The position numbers and the translations under genes were made by a program. Under the pieces are notes generated by a model. It was not told the origin of the DNA. It saw only the letters and a list, made by a program, of their open reading frames with translations, and ran no database searches. Shown in pieces: positions 31,934-42,240 of a DNA stretch of 43,583 bases. Position 1 is the first letter of the stretch, and every line of letters begins with the position of its first letter. Source of the stretch: Kalaharituber pfeilii (lineage: Eukaryota; Ascomycota; Pezizomycetes; Pezizales; Pezizaceae); assembly GCA_015179045.1 (NCBI GenBank), contig WHUZ01000183.1:1-43583 (forward strand), read 5' to 3'.

Positions 31934-33009
31934 CTGTGTTTCACCACATCTCGACGCGCATCACAATTCGACGCACTTCTCCCACCAAAACTGAGTGAAC
32001 GACCTGTATATCGCCACCCACAGAACTTACTTTTTAGGAGAGTTAAAGCAAGCATCACTCTTCAGATCCTCTATCTCTATTTCTAAGAAAAAGTAGTTGT
32101 GAATGAATTATAATCTGTGCACATTTTCACATAAAGTCTTGGCATATATTTTGCGGCAAAATTGCAGGTATGGAAATCTACCCTCTGCGCCTGCAATTAA
32201 TCTAATAAAAATATTTAAACACTTGATTTGGGCAACCTATCCCTATAGAGATATACATGAATGGAATCAACGTAATTCTTGAAGTAATCGTTGAGTTCAA
32301 ACCATTTTCAGTCCCCTGGAAAATATTGCATAGCAATAGTATCGGATGAGCACCTAAAATTATATATCGGGTTGCAAGCTATGCAATTGTCAGGGCGACA
32401 TATGCGACATATGCGCCTGGGAGGCTGCAGAGCGCAGGCAGGCTGCATATGCACGGCGATGCGGCAGAAGCTTCTGGTGCATGGGCCGACAAAAGCTTCC
32501 AGCATGAGAACCTCAAGTATTTAAAGTCTCAGCATAGACCTGAGTGAGAGATCATTATCAATATACTTCACTCTCTCTCCAGGCTTCGTCCACTAGGCTT
32601 AGGCTTCGTCCTCTGGGCTCTGTCCTTACAGCAATATATCAAAATGGACTGAATGAAATCAAGTGGATCAATATATAGATATGGAAGGCCCTTTGCCCAC
32701 AAGTCTGTGGCTATTGGTGTGATAGTGCTGAATAAGAGTAGTATGTTCAGTCTGCTGGAATATTGTATGAGAATCCCGTACAAATAGATGCCAAGGCATC
32801 GTTACAGAATTTCTCTGTGCCATATTCCCTGAGAATGATTTCTTTGAGCAGCAGAGGTAAAAATGAAGAACAAGCATTGATTTAGTGTCTCTAAATAGCG
32901 CTTACGAAATTCTGCCCTAGTGGTTGAGATATACGCCCTTCTGCGTGGCTAGTTATGGTTGGGAAGTGCATTGAATTATGGTGTGCGTCGATATGTGGTG
33001 AAAACACAG
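31934..33009. mobile_element. 1076-bp TIR element, decayed or non-autonomous
   Basis: The left end CTGTGTTTCACCACATCTCG and the inverted right end (CTGTGTTTTCACCACATATC read inward from 33009) are flanked by TA (31932-31933, 33010-33011). Similarity continues for about 45 bp. The interior has no transposase-like ORF. A related single end lies at about 39930-39996. Confidence 0.75.
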
Positions 33010-33301
33010 TAAATGCGACACTTCTCTTGATATAATAGTTGCTGAAACGACTCATCTTCACGCAATTGTAGTTTATATAGCTACAAGGTTTCGATTGTCG
33101 CTAAGGCTGGTTCGTGTGTTGTGGAAGGTTGGGGGGTCTCCGCATCAAAATCTTCATCTGAAAGGGGAGCATGGGTAGCTAAATCTCTTTCTTCAATCTC
33201 ATCAATCTTATGCTCTACTAGTTCATCTTCTGGATAAAGGAATTGATTAATGTTTGAGCAGTTCCTTGCATTGAGCCTTCACTCAGCGTAGGAAAGTATA
33301 T

Positions 33302-33358
33302 TTTCTTTTTTTAATATCATTACTCGCATGCCGCCCCACGGGCTATGGCGAGGTCTAA
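33302..33358 (-). mobile_element. 57-bp LINE-tail insertion (family A)
   Basis: A short T-run followed by TTAATATCATTACTCGCATG, CCGCCCCACGGGCTATGGCG. Perfect 10-bp duplication GAAAGTATAT at 33292-33301 and 33359-33368. Confidence 0.9.
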
Positions 33359-33368
33359 GAAAGTATAT

Positions 33369-33683
33369 GGTGACTAAACAGAAAACTTAAGAATATTCCG
33401 TATATGAAATGTAGACTTATGTCGGTAGCTCTGATGACTCTTAGTTAGTAATTATGAGTGTGAGGGCTCGAGGATATCTCCGGACCGACTTGACCTTGCA
33501 CTAACGGCCGCTAATGCAGCGCCTAAAAACACTATCCAGTTTGCATAAGCTAGCGGACCGTCCCTAAGTTTTATTTTCTTTTTGTTTTTTCCCGTAACGG
33601 CATGGGAGGTAATTTTATGGAAATGCACATGTTATCTACGTACATGCAAAGATTGACAGAATTGTGATATGTACAGGAATTCT
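33369..33683. other. 3' flank of the FAR1-type gene, no gene seen
   Basis: It contains GCCGCTAATGCA at about 33508, whose complement occurs beyond the other side of the gene (about 34861). This could mark the inverted ends of a transposon around the gene. Confidence 0.3.
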
Positions 33684-34656
33684 TTATGCTGGCGCTGGAG
33701 AAGACGCAATGACGCTGTCGTTGGTGTCATTCAACATCACCACCCTTTCAGTCCTAGCTCGCTTCTTTCGTGCAATCCTTTCTGCCATCTCAGCAGCTGT
33801 CAAAGTACGAGCAGATTTTCCTTTGTGATTGCGGTGAGGTAATGTGCTGGCTGGTCCTGCAGGTGCAAGCTGACGAGGGGCTGCAGATTGATTCAATGAC
33901 TCACGTAGGGAATTACTGAATTCCTGAACTCGCTTAGCAAAAATCTCGGCCTGCTCACCTTGCAACTTGGAATGCATGACCTCAAGGTCATGCAGAGCAC
34001 GGTGAAGAATATTTTGTCCATTCTCCTCTTGTGCAGCACGTATATGCAGTGACATATTGTAGCTTAGACCTGCGCGTCTATCGTGTACCACATCTCCAGT
34101 TGCTTGCTGATAATCCGCATTTCGACGTTTGTGCTGAGTATATATGAGCGGATTTGGTGCCAATGGGTGGTTGTGACCTTTGTTCGAAATCCGAAGTGTC
34201 CAAATATCTGTTCCACTATCTACATTCGCACGTAAAACTATAGTCACGGCCCATGGACACTGTTGTGCATTTGTATTTGTTCGGCGCTTTCTCAGTACTA
34301 TAATACAAATAAGTACTTGCAGATACTATTTAGGCCTTGGAGTACATACCCTTAGAATCATCTATATCTAGCTTTCGAGTATCTCTAGGCTTCCCATGGT
34401 GTATGCATCCGAACCGCATACGTCCCTTCTTTTGAGAGCCACTGAGAGTCACCACCGCGAAGCCCTTCGTGAACGCAAAGTCTTGCAGCCTATCCATGGC
34501 AATATTTGGCCGTAGATAGGCCTCACCATCCATGGGCTCCTCACAGTGTAGCGCAGGGAGCTGCTGAACAATTTTCGCCACAAAGGGAACAAGATCCTTC
34601 GGAAGAGAGGGATGGGGTGCCCAGGTATTCTTAGCATTCAATGTAGAAAGTGACAT
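33684..34656 (-). CDS. Stand-alone FAR1-type (MULE-related) zinc-finger protein
   Basis: Exons 34656-34350 and 34297-33684 give 306 aa. The 52-nt intron (GTATGT...TAG) restores the frame. The N-terminal part (about 55-155) has the FAR1/WRKY-GCM1 pattern: Cys84 in FGCIHHGK, Cys116 in QQCPW, His144 and His146 in NKGHNHPL, with the WTLRIS strand between. The C-terminal half is a predicted coiled coil (HDLEVMHSKLQGEQAEIFAK) followed by a basic, disordered tail (AERIARKKRARTERVV). These fingers occur at the N-terminus of Mutator-like transposases and in genes derived from them. No DDE transposase follows here. It is probably a nuclear DNA-binding protein, either domesticated or one component of a non-autonomous element. 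Confidence 0.75.
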
Positions 34657-36685
34657 TTGGTAAGTGAGTATAGGCAGATGACTCAGACAAAATAAGCGAT
34701 TCTGAAAGGCGGTGAGCGATTCGGTAAGATGGCGATCGTGAGTACGCGACGTCGTTGCAGTGATCTTGAGGAACGCTCGTACCAGGGCATCTGGCCCTTA
34801 GTAGCGAAAGGGTTTGTGCCAAGCCAGCTACGGCGCAGAAAGATCCTTTACCTAGTGGTGCATTAGCGGCAGTTTAGCGCAGTCCTAAGTTGCCCGCAGT
34901 CCTCCCAAGTTACTATAGTAGCGGTATTCAGACTAGAAGTATAAGAAAACTGTCATGTCCGAGGTATTCGAATGTGAAATTTTCCCTTTCTCTGAGTGCC
35001 CCCCTTGTTTAGCGAATACTTGTGCCGAATACTTATACCAAATGCTTGCCGAATTCATATGTAGATTTTGGATTCGTAATCTGGTTGCTAGTTGGTAAGG
35101 ATCTGCATCATGTGCTTTTTTAGTCCCAGGCTGGTGCTGTGTTGGACTGTTCGTGCTAGTAGCGTTGCAGACTAGTAAAGAAATGGTTACCATAAGCTAT
35201 TTCCTACTCATATTTCATATTTGATGGGTGTTCAATCGAATATTACCATGACACCTGACCCTGTATGTCGGATATATCCTACAAAATTCCGCGAGTTCAC
35301 GACTGGATGCAGGCCTGCCCGCAAATACTTGTTTATGGTGATTTGCGGTGTAGATTTGACCGAAAGGTATTCATGTCCGACGATATGCGGTCAAATACTT
35401 CTAGTCATAATGCCCAAGTAACTACGGCTCAAGTAATTCCAGCGGAGCATTCAAGTTATGTAACTGCAACTCAGGTAATTCTACCTACAGCTACTTACGG
35501 AAGGGAATAACTACCCAGGTATATATGATATACTCAACCTCGAGTCATGTGTATATTTACCCGATGCTGTACCGTACCGCAAAAAAATATCCGACCAGCA
35601 CACAGCGCCCAGAATTCAGAGACTCTTTACACAAATAAAATAGAAACTTCATTAAGTAAGTATTATGTTGTTTAAGATCCATATTCATATATATTTTTGG
35701 ATGCAAAATCTCCTAGTGCCATGAATCTATGTATCTGTTTCGCTGGTTCAACAAGTCTTCCGATCCGAGTAATGAATGTACCTACAATTACAACGGGATT
35801 TATCCCAACAGCATAGATCATCATTTTGCTGTTTATAAGTCGACTCCAACGGAGAACGATACTTAAAATGGTTTTCTACCAGGCAAAAGATTTATGGACT
35901 TTCGTTGGTGCTGCCACAGTTATAATATGCAAAAAAAAAAAAAGAAAATGTTGTGTTACTGGATGGCCACCACATTGAGATCCCAGGCAGTTTGGCAACG
36001 GCTATGGCCCGGAACATATACATCTAGCTAGCTCATGTATACGAAGATGGATAAACAAGATAAAAAAGGTTATAATGTACCTTCGGCGATGTTATAATAC
36101 AGTGAAGGCATACGCTCAGCGAAGCCCTAGGTGTACCTGCATGACTCGTAGACATGTATGCTGTATGAGTCACAAAAAAAGCATATCATCCATGAAAAGC
36201 TCAGCTGGCAGCAAAAATGCTGCTACCTAAAAGACAAGAGTCGCAAAACGCGGTTCACGTGAAAATGTCGAAATATTAATTTCTGCACAAGCCTCACCTT
36301 CAAGGTGCTCGAGTGCAACTAGAAAGAAGGGTGACATTAAAAGACAGCACTGAGAGCTGTGGATCTACCTCGCAGATTTGGCATGGGGGCTGCTATTCGC
36401 TGGAGGCCTGACGCATAGCGAAATAGGGCTAGCTTAATATTTGGACAGGAAGTAGCTTAATATGTTAAACCCAACCTGCAGCTGCAGCTAGTTGTATCCA
36501 CTAGACTAGCTGTACCCGAACAACACATCAACATCTCACTTCCCTTACTTTTGTCCTCGCTTCTTGTTCCAACGCAGAAAGCCTCAGAAGCCAGTACCTC
36601 ATTCCGGAATCCACAGGTAAACAGAAGGCTGCCCTGATCCTCGATTACCAACGCCCACGCACACAAATCCCGATCCACACAAAAT
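34657..36685. other. Two-kilobase region without a recognised gene
   Basis: Scattered short frames only. 35255-35400 has repeated CGGATAT, GCAAATACTT and GCGGTCAAATACTT motifs, and 35560-35600 holds GTACCGTACCGC, hinting at decayed transposon ends. 36680 onward is the promoter side of the next gene. Confidence 0.4.
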
Positions 36686-37829
36686 ATGCCACCTCCGAAG
36701 CGAGCTCCAAAACAAGCACGGAAACCAGCGGAGCACAGTCATCAAAATGGCGATCTTCATCTCCAGGCCATGGCTCAAATCGCTGTTCTGTTCGACCTCG
36801 TTGATATGACCCGTTTAATTGCAATTCGGGACCGCCTGTTTCCTGTTCCAAGTGCACTTTCCCACATCTCTGCGCAGCTTGCCTATAAAGAATATGTAAG
36901 TCTACTCCCTGTAGCGGTCTCTCATGCACCGAAACCTGTCCTGCAGGTACCCGTATTTGAAGCATTTGATCTCGGATCTCCGCTCCTGTGCTAACAGCTG
37001 GAGTATGATACAGCTGCGTTTCTTGGCTATCAAAATACTCAGCAGTGACATTCCTGCACTCAACCTTTCACCTTCGTGGTACATTGACCAGCTCTGGCAT
37101 GCGCACATTCTCGACACTGAAGCATATGCGCTATTACGCAACAAATGGCCCGATCGGATGATACATGATCCACTACCCCACCCAGGACAAGAGGCTAGGC
37201 TCAAGGTAACGAGAGACAAGTATGAAAAATTATTCAAAGAGTTCCCTTTACGTCCTGCTACGTTCAACATATGGTTTGACGGATCGTCTACTCCAAACAC
37301 CTCAACTGAGACGCCTTCACAAATGGCCTTAGATGCTCAGACAAATGACGTTACTCATGTGCCATCCCATCGAGAAACAGCCTCGTCCGAACCCCAGTTC
37401 CGCGGACGTAAGACTGGGGATTATCCCATCCAGCGTCGTTCAAGGGATCCTCCAAGTCAGACAGCTCGCGCCACAGGTGCCTTTCCCCCCTCCTCCACAA
37501 CAGCCATGAAACCTGACACATCGTCCTCTTCCCTGGTCGTAACCGTCACTTGTACGGCAAGAAACTCGTTTGAAGATACTAGACGACTTGCACCAGTTCC
37601 TTTATCTATCAAGATCTCCGAGCTTAAGCAACATTATTATCAGACTTCCGGGGTTCCCGTTGATGACCAGCTGTGGGTGATCGGTTCTGTCGCTCTTTGG
37701 AATCTAGCAGACGAAGAAGACACTGTTGAGCAGACTCTCATGAAGTACTTGCGTAAGGAGAATGGTGTATACACGCTTCATGCTAAGGTCACACTTATGC
37801 TTCGCAATGGGAAACTCAGCGGCTGTTAA
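36686..37829 (+). CDS. WHxHILDT-motif protein with a C-terminal ubiquitin-like domain
   Basis: Exons 36686-36895 and 36963-37829 give 358 aa. The donor is GTAAGT and the acceptor TTGAAG keeps the frame; the nearer CAG at 36943-36945 would shift it. The N-terminal half contains IDQLWHAHILDTEAY (Trp115, His116, His118), a motif seen in uncharacterised fungal proteins and in plant glycine-rich-domain (DUF1399-like) proteins. A disordered linker (about 175-258) leads to about 259-355, where alternating strands and SIKISELKQHYYQTSGVPVD followed by LTLMLRNG-like sequence suggest a ubiquitin-type beta-grasp. There is no terminal Gly-Gly. Function unknown. The gene looks complete. Confidence 0.72.
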
Positions 37830-38378
37830 ACAAGGTTTGTTGTAATCCTTGGCTTCTGCTGCTATTTTCTTTCTGTTATGGCTTATCGTATCTCCATGCA
37901 GCAAAACCGTTCCCAGTCAGTTCGAATGAAAACGACGTACATTCCTCACAGCGTCTCGCTATCGTTACTTTTCCAATGTTTCACCCGTTCTTGCTTTGTT
38001 GTCAGGCTCCTCTCAAACTACTATACACAGATAGTTGACAGTAATCGTACCTGCTTCCTGCTACTAGTTTATTTCGACTTGCCTCCCACCCTGCTAGTTT
38101 CTCCGTGTAGATACTCAAATTTAAGGTATTCAGTCAGTCTAGGGGATTACCTACAAGGTTGTCTAGTCTCGAACATTTCCTAGTATCAAGAATTTCATTC
38201 TAATCATGTATTTCTCATACTCATATTTTGTTATCAGATTCTCTCTATCAGATTCTATGTTTTACTTCTTAGATCTCACAGCTCGCCAAGGCAACTAGAC
38301 TACTTGCCATATCGTAGGTAGCCAACTTTAGCTAGTATATTGCAACAATCCCAACAGGGACCAAAATCATAGATAGAG
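37830..38378. other. 3' flank, no gene seen
   Basis: T-rich sequence without a recognisable gene. Confidence 0.4.
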
Positions 38379-38812
38379 CGAGCTTTTTTTTTTTTTTTTT
38401 TTTTATATCAATACTCGCATGCCGCCCAAAGGGCTATGGCGAGGTTTTTATTAAAAGAGAAAAAAGAAGTCAAAGAACCCCAAACTATCTACTCCTAACT
38501 ACATGTAGTGCCCGCGAAACTTCTCCATGATGCGGGTGGCAGTCCCGGTCCCGGTATCTCCTACTTCCGTCCCCTCTCCGACTCGTACCGGACCGATCTG
38601 AGCCAACGTCCCCCGAGCATCACCCTCTCAACATCCGTCTCCTTTTCCAAGTAAACAACCGCCGAGCTGGTTTTCTTCCCCTCCTCAACCAGCGTGGTCC
38701 TCTTCCTCAGCCAGCGAATCCCCGATATTTTTCCCAATTCCTTATTCGCGGCCTCCACCCATTGTCTGACCTTCCCTAGGTCCTTCCGTAGGGCGATCCC
38801 GTGTATTGGAAA
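38379..38812 (-). mobile_element. ORF1-only LINE derivative with family A tail
   Basis: Read on the minus strand from about 38812: gag-like ORF1 (PIHGIALRKDLGKVRQWVEA, LGKISGIRWLRKRTTL, TSSAVVYLEKE, GGRWLRSVRYE) ending near 38561, then about 110 nt of 3' UTR, then CCTCGCCATAGCCCTTTGGG, the rest of the tail and poly(A) (T-run 38383-38403). ORF2 is missing. ATAGAGCG before the T-run and ATAGGGCG after the 5' end (about 38811) may be a diverged target-site duplication. The 5' end cuts into ORF1. It is homologous to 17194-17787 but uses the other tail family. Confidence 0.75.
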
Positions 38813-39510
38813 TAGGGCGTCTTTACTGTACGAGGGTTCCGACTAGTTCCTTCCCATTGTTTTCCTTACAATATCTTCATTCTATTATTTCTATTCTTAA
38901 CTTATTACTCATATTTCTATAAGTATTCTATGACTGATTTTATGACTCGTAAACCCATACTTAGTTGTCCTCAGTCTAGGTTCATGATATCAAGTTCTAT
39001 CGCCCTGTCGACCTTAGTATTCTCATTCTTGGCAGAGAACTGACATGAGTATAAATAGGGCCTCTACCTCTTTGTATTTAGAAAGCAAGCGAGACATTCC
39101 AGATACAACTCCTGTATTTCAACTCAACGTCTTGATCCCAACAACCTGTACATAGACGACGACGCAATGGGCGAAAGTAAGCTTGGCATGAAGGCACGTG
39201 GAGATAAGGACAGCACGTGAGGCGATATCATATATATAGACTTTCTATACTGTAGCACATACAATCAATAATCTTCTCTTCTCTTCTTTTCGCACCCACG
39301 CACATTTGGTCGTACGTTCGTCCCGCCAGTTGTCACCGAGCCCATCGAAAGGCAGTAGTGGATACTATCTGTCTATCTTAGAACACTACTTCCATCAACT
39401 TCCTAGTAGAAGACAAACCTCCCTTCGAACAATCTTCCGGCTCTTTGACGACGATATCTGCTCTCTCGTCATTAATAACCTCAATACCTCCAGCGACCTG
39501 CTAAACACCA
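38813..39510. other. Spacer with an LTR-like tract and a truncated open frame
   Basis: TATAAATAG at about 39052 followed by CT- and A-rich sequence resembles an LTR or promoter, without a confirmed partner. 39300-39521 is open and continues after the LINE-tail insertion (39595-39663) as VLYLKPPFAHPLLVI. This is an unrecognised coding remnant. Confidence 0.35.
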
Positions 39511-39521
39511 ACGTCCTCTAC

Positions 39522-39583
39522 ATCTCGCCATAGCCCTCAGGGCGGCATGCGAGTAATGAAATAAAAAAAAAAAAAAAAAAAAA
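39522..39583 (+). mobile_element. 62-bp LINE-tail insertion (family A)
   Basis: ATCTCGCCATAGCCCTCAGG, GCGGCATGCGAGTAATGAAA and an A-run, flanked by perfect 11-bp duplications ACGTCCTCTAC (39511-39521 and 39584-39594). It interrupts an open frame. Confidence 0.93.
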
Positions 39584-39594
39584 ACGTCCTCTAC

Positions 39595-40408
39595 CTCAAG
39601 CCTCCCTTCGCCCACCCTCTTCTAGTTATCACCAACCTCTCAGACCAGCAACACTGGTATCCTCTGTAAGTAACGTAATACCTATTCGTAGGACGTTAGT
39701 GAGCAAACAATAGTAGACCAGTTACATCAAGTGTCTGAATATTTTTATTAAATTAACTACAGGTGCAGAGGGTAACATGCCAAGGCTTTATGCAACAACG
39801 TGCAGAGATAGAATTCATTCACAACAACTTTTTTTTTAAAGAAGTGCGGTCTGAAGAGAGGCGCTTGCTTTACGTCTCCTGAAAGGTGCATACAAAACTA
39901 GATTCCGTGAGTGGGGGATATTGAGCCTCTCGTTCGCTCAGTTCCAGCGGGAAAATAAAGTCGAATTGTGGCGTACGTCGAGATGTGGTGAAACACAGGA
40001 TTGGAAATGCGGGGTAACGGGATACTGTTCCAATTTGCCGACAGTCGATGGAGTTGTGAATGTCCCGACGGCAATAGTTGCCGGTTGCAAGCAAGTTTGC
40101 AATTGATCAGTCTAAGCGTCAATGCAAATCACTGTCTACATGGTATACGCTTTGGAATACTCAATTGGGGGGCCGGGACAATCCTGTTGAGAAAGTCCGT
40201 ACAGCTCATACAGTCCTCAGGAGCTGAGCGAAATCGACAAGAAAGCAGTTGCAGCCAAAAGGTCGAAGTTCCTGCAAGATGCCACCAATGTTTTCATTTC
40301 ACAGTCAAATCTCTCATGTGAGATCCTGTGCTACTGGATTCTGGATAATGCGAATGGTCCTAAAGTTGAAATTAGGAATAACAACCTTAATAGATTTTAG
40401 TCGCGATT
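39595..40408. other. Spacer with a single TIR-like end
   Basis: About 39930-39996 matches the 31934-33009 TIR (GTCGAATTGTGGCGTACGTC then GAGATGTGGTGAAACACAG) but has no partner. No gene seen. Confidence 0.45.
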
Positions 40409-41033
40409 TTTTTTTTTTTTTTTCTTTTTTATATCATTACTCGGGTGCCGCTCTTGGGGCTATGGCGTGATATTATGTACATAGGAGATAAGTGGAAAGT
40501 AAAAATAAAAGAAATAAGGGAGAGAGGAAAGGTGTAGTGAGTAGGAAATTGTCCGTCCTTCCTTCCCGTGCTTGTCCACAGTTCATCCAGTTCGCTTACT
40601 AGCTTCAGGCGGGGGTCCTGGTCTTTGTTCTTCGGCGGGTTCGAAATGTCTTCTCTTCCTCCGGGCCATATCTTCTCCTTCCCGATCCGGCACTCGTCTT
40701 AGGAGGTGTCCCGTGGTCGATAGCTTAGTCCTAGTCGGTTTCTCTCCTCCGCCATTCGTGTCTTTGCCTTTTGATTGATGCTGGGTTCCGTGATGACTTC
40801 ATTCTAGTATTGTAGGAATGGTGCTGTTTTGGCTGCCTTGTCGGCTGCCGTGTTCCCGGGGATGCCCTTGTGGCTCTTGACTCATAAGGCCGCTACGTCG
40901 CATAAGTCGCGATTGAAACATCTCCCAGCCTCACTATTTTCCAATGACAGGTCCAACTTAATAATGGATGCGTCTTCCTACAGTCCGAGTTGTAGAGTAG
41001 AAAAGCGCGCCACGATTCAGGCCCAGCGAGCAT
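40409..41033 (-). pseudogene. Tad-like LINE, RNase H end of ORF2 with 3' UTR and poly(A)
   Basis: The minus strand reads SHKGIPGNTAADKAAK near 40850, the terminal RNase H motif, then AEERNRLGLSYR, and after a deletion of the CCHC knuckle DECRIGKEKIWPGGRED and KLVSELDELW. It parallels the 27770-28376 copy residue for residue in several stretches. Stops and a frameshift occur. The 3' UTR ends with a tail containing GCCATAGCCCCAAGAGCGGC and the T-run 40409-40431 (poly(A) on the minus strand). The 5' part to the right is degenerate and continues past the 41043 insertion. Confidence 0.75.
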
Positions 41034-41042
41034 TTATGCCCA

Positions 41043-41106
41043 TTTTTTTTTTTTTTTTTTTTTTTAATATCATTACTCGCTTGCCGCCCTATAAGCTATG
41101 GCGAGT
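41043..41106 (-). mobile_element. 64-bp LINE-tail insertion (family A)
   Basis: T-run, AATATCATTACTCGCTTGCC, GCCCTATAAGCTATGGCGAG. Flanked by TTATGCCCA (41034-41042) and TTACGCCCA (41107-41115), one transition apart. It is inserted in the older LINE copy. Confidence 0.85.
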
Positions 41107-41115
41107 TTACGCCCA

Positions 41116-41383
41116 GTGACAGTCCGCTCGTACTGTGCGGAGACATCCCATGTCCCTATTAATCACCTAGCATAACCTTTTTTTTTCCCTCTCCCTTCAG
41201 GCTTATATGTCGCCCATGCTCGATACACTACTTCTATGAAATATGATTTTTGCATGAGACTTGAGGTAATTCAGTAGAAAGCATAAATGACGAAATGAAA
41301 AAGGTCTGTCTGTACTTGTGAATCTGCCAATGCTGCAGGGAATACTTTTTTTTTTGTTTTGTGGGTCACGTAACCCCGCATTC
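41116..41383. other. Spacer, remnants of LINE sequence
   Basis: No gene. 41346-41383 holds a T-run followed by GGGTCACGTAACCCCGCATT, an older family B-like tail. Confidence 0.4.
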
Positions 41384-41446
41384 TTTTTTTTTTTTTTTTT
41401 TTTAATTTCACGTGACCCCGCATGCAGCTGTTCGCCATGGCAGGGC
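41384..41446 (-). mobile_element. 63-bp LINE-tail insertion (family B), nested in an older tail
   Basis: T-run, AATTTCACGTGACCCCGCAT, GCAGCTGTTCGCCATGGCAG. Perfect 12-bp duplication AACCCCGCATTC at 41372-41383 and 41447-41458, which itself belongs to an older tail. Confidence 0.92.
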
Positions 41447-41458
41447 AACCCCGCATTC

Positions 41459-42240
41459 AGGCTACCAGTCTATGGCATGAACCCATATACCCGGGTCAGG
41501 TTATGCAGGGAGTACTTGAATCATCCTGTAATGTGCCGACTCGCAACAAGAAAGTCTGAAGCTCCACGAGGCAGGGCGGAGGAAGCGAATCTGACTAGGA
41601 CCATTGGGGCGTGCAGTCGATTTGAGGGGACGACATGTGAGTGAAGTATAACGCTCACCATCAGCCCGAACGATCGAGCGAATCGTCAGCCACAAAAGAA
41701 CATGCATCAGATTGGCATCTACCAATGGTACATCGGAAGCACGGGGCAGTTCCAAATGAACCCATCACCAATCCAGTTGAACGTTACAGAGTGAATTTGC
41801 AGACACATGCCGTGCGGCTGAAGCGAAATTCGAAATGTTGCTTTTGCAGAGATGCCGCCAAGACGGAATTGCAATTGAGTTGCATAATCTGATTGGTTGC
41901 AGCCGTTTGCAGCTCGCGATAAAGAATGTTACCAGATTTGCATTGCCACCCAGTGCATATGGCTGAACAAAAATCCATTGTTGAACAAAGAAAATGGCGA
42001 GCAATCTTTGAGTGATCGAGGGGGATGAGCGTAAGCTTTATGATGTAATTGCAAAGCAGTCTCTCTGATAGCAAGCTTCCCCGTAGTGGCGGCTCTTCAC
42101 AATTGTGTGAATAAGCCTTTTAATGCTTTCGTGGGCGTGATAACAGTGGGTTGACGATCGCAGAGATATGATTACCCCGCTCCCTACTTTCTTTGAAACC
42201 CTCCCAACAAAGTTGACATCAGGATCTCACCATAGCAACT
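41459..42240. other. Spacer, no gene seen
   Basis: Short frames on both strands without recognisable domains. Probably the promoter region of the membrane-protein gene at its right end. Confidence 0.4.

Noticed and set aside
34980..35600. Motif-rich tract as a hAT-type element
   Set aside because: No convincing paired termini or 8-bp duplication could be located by eye.
38995..39180. Solo LTR with TATAAATAG
   Set aside because: No partner LTR, primer binding site or clear TG...CA boundaries could be confirmed.
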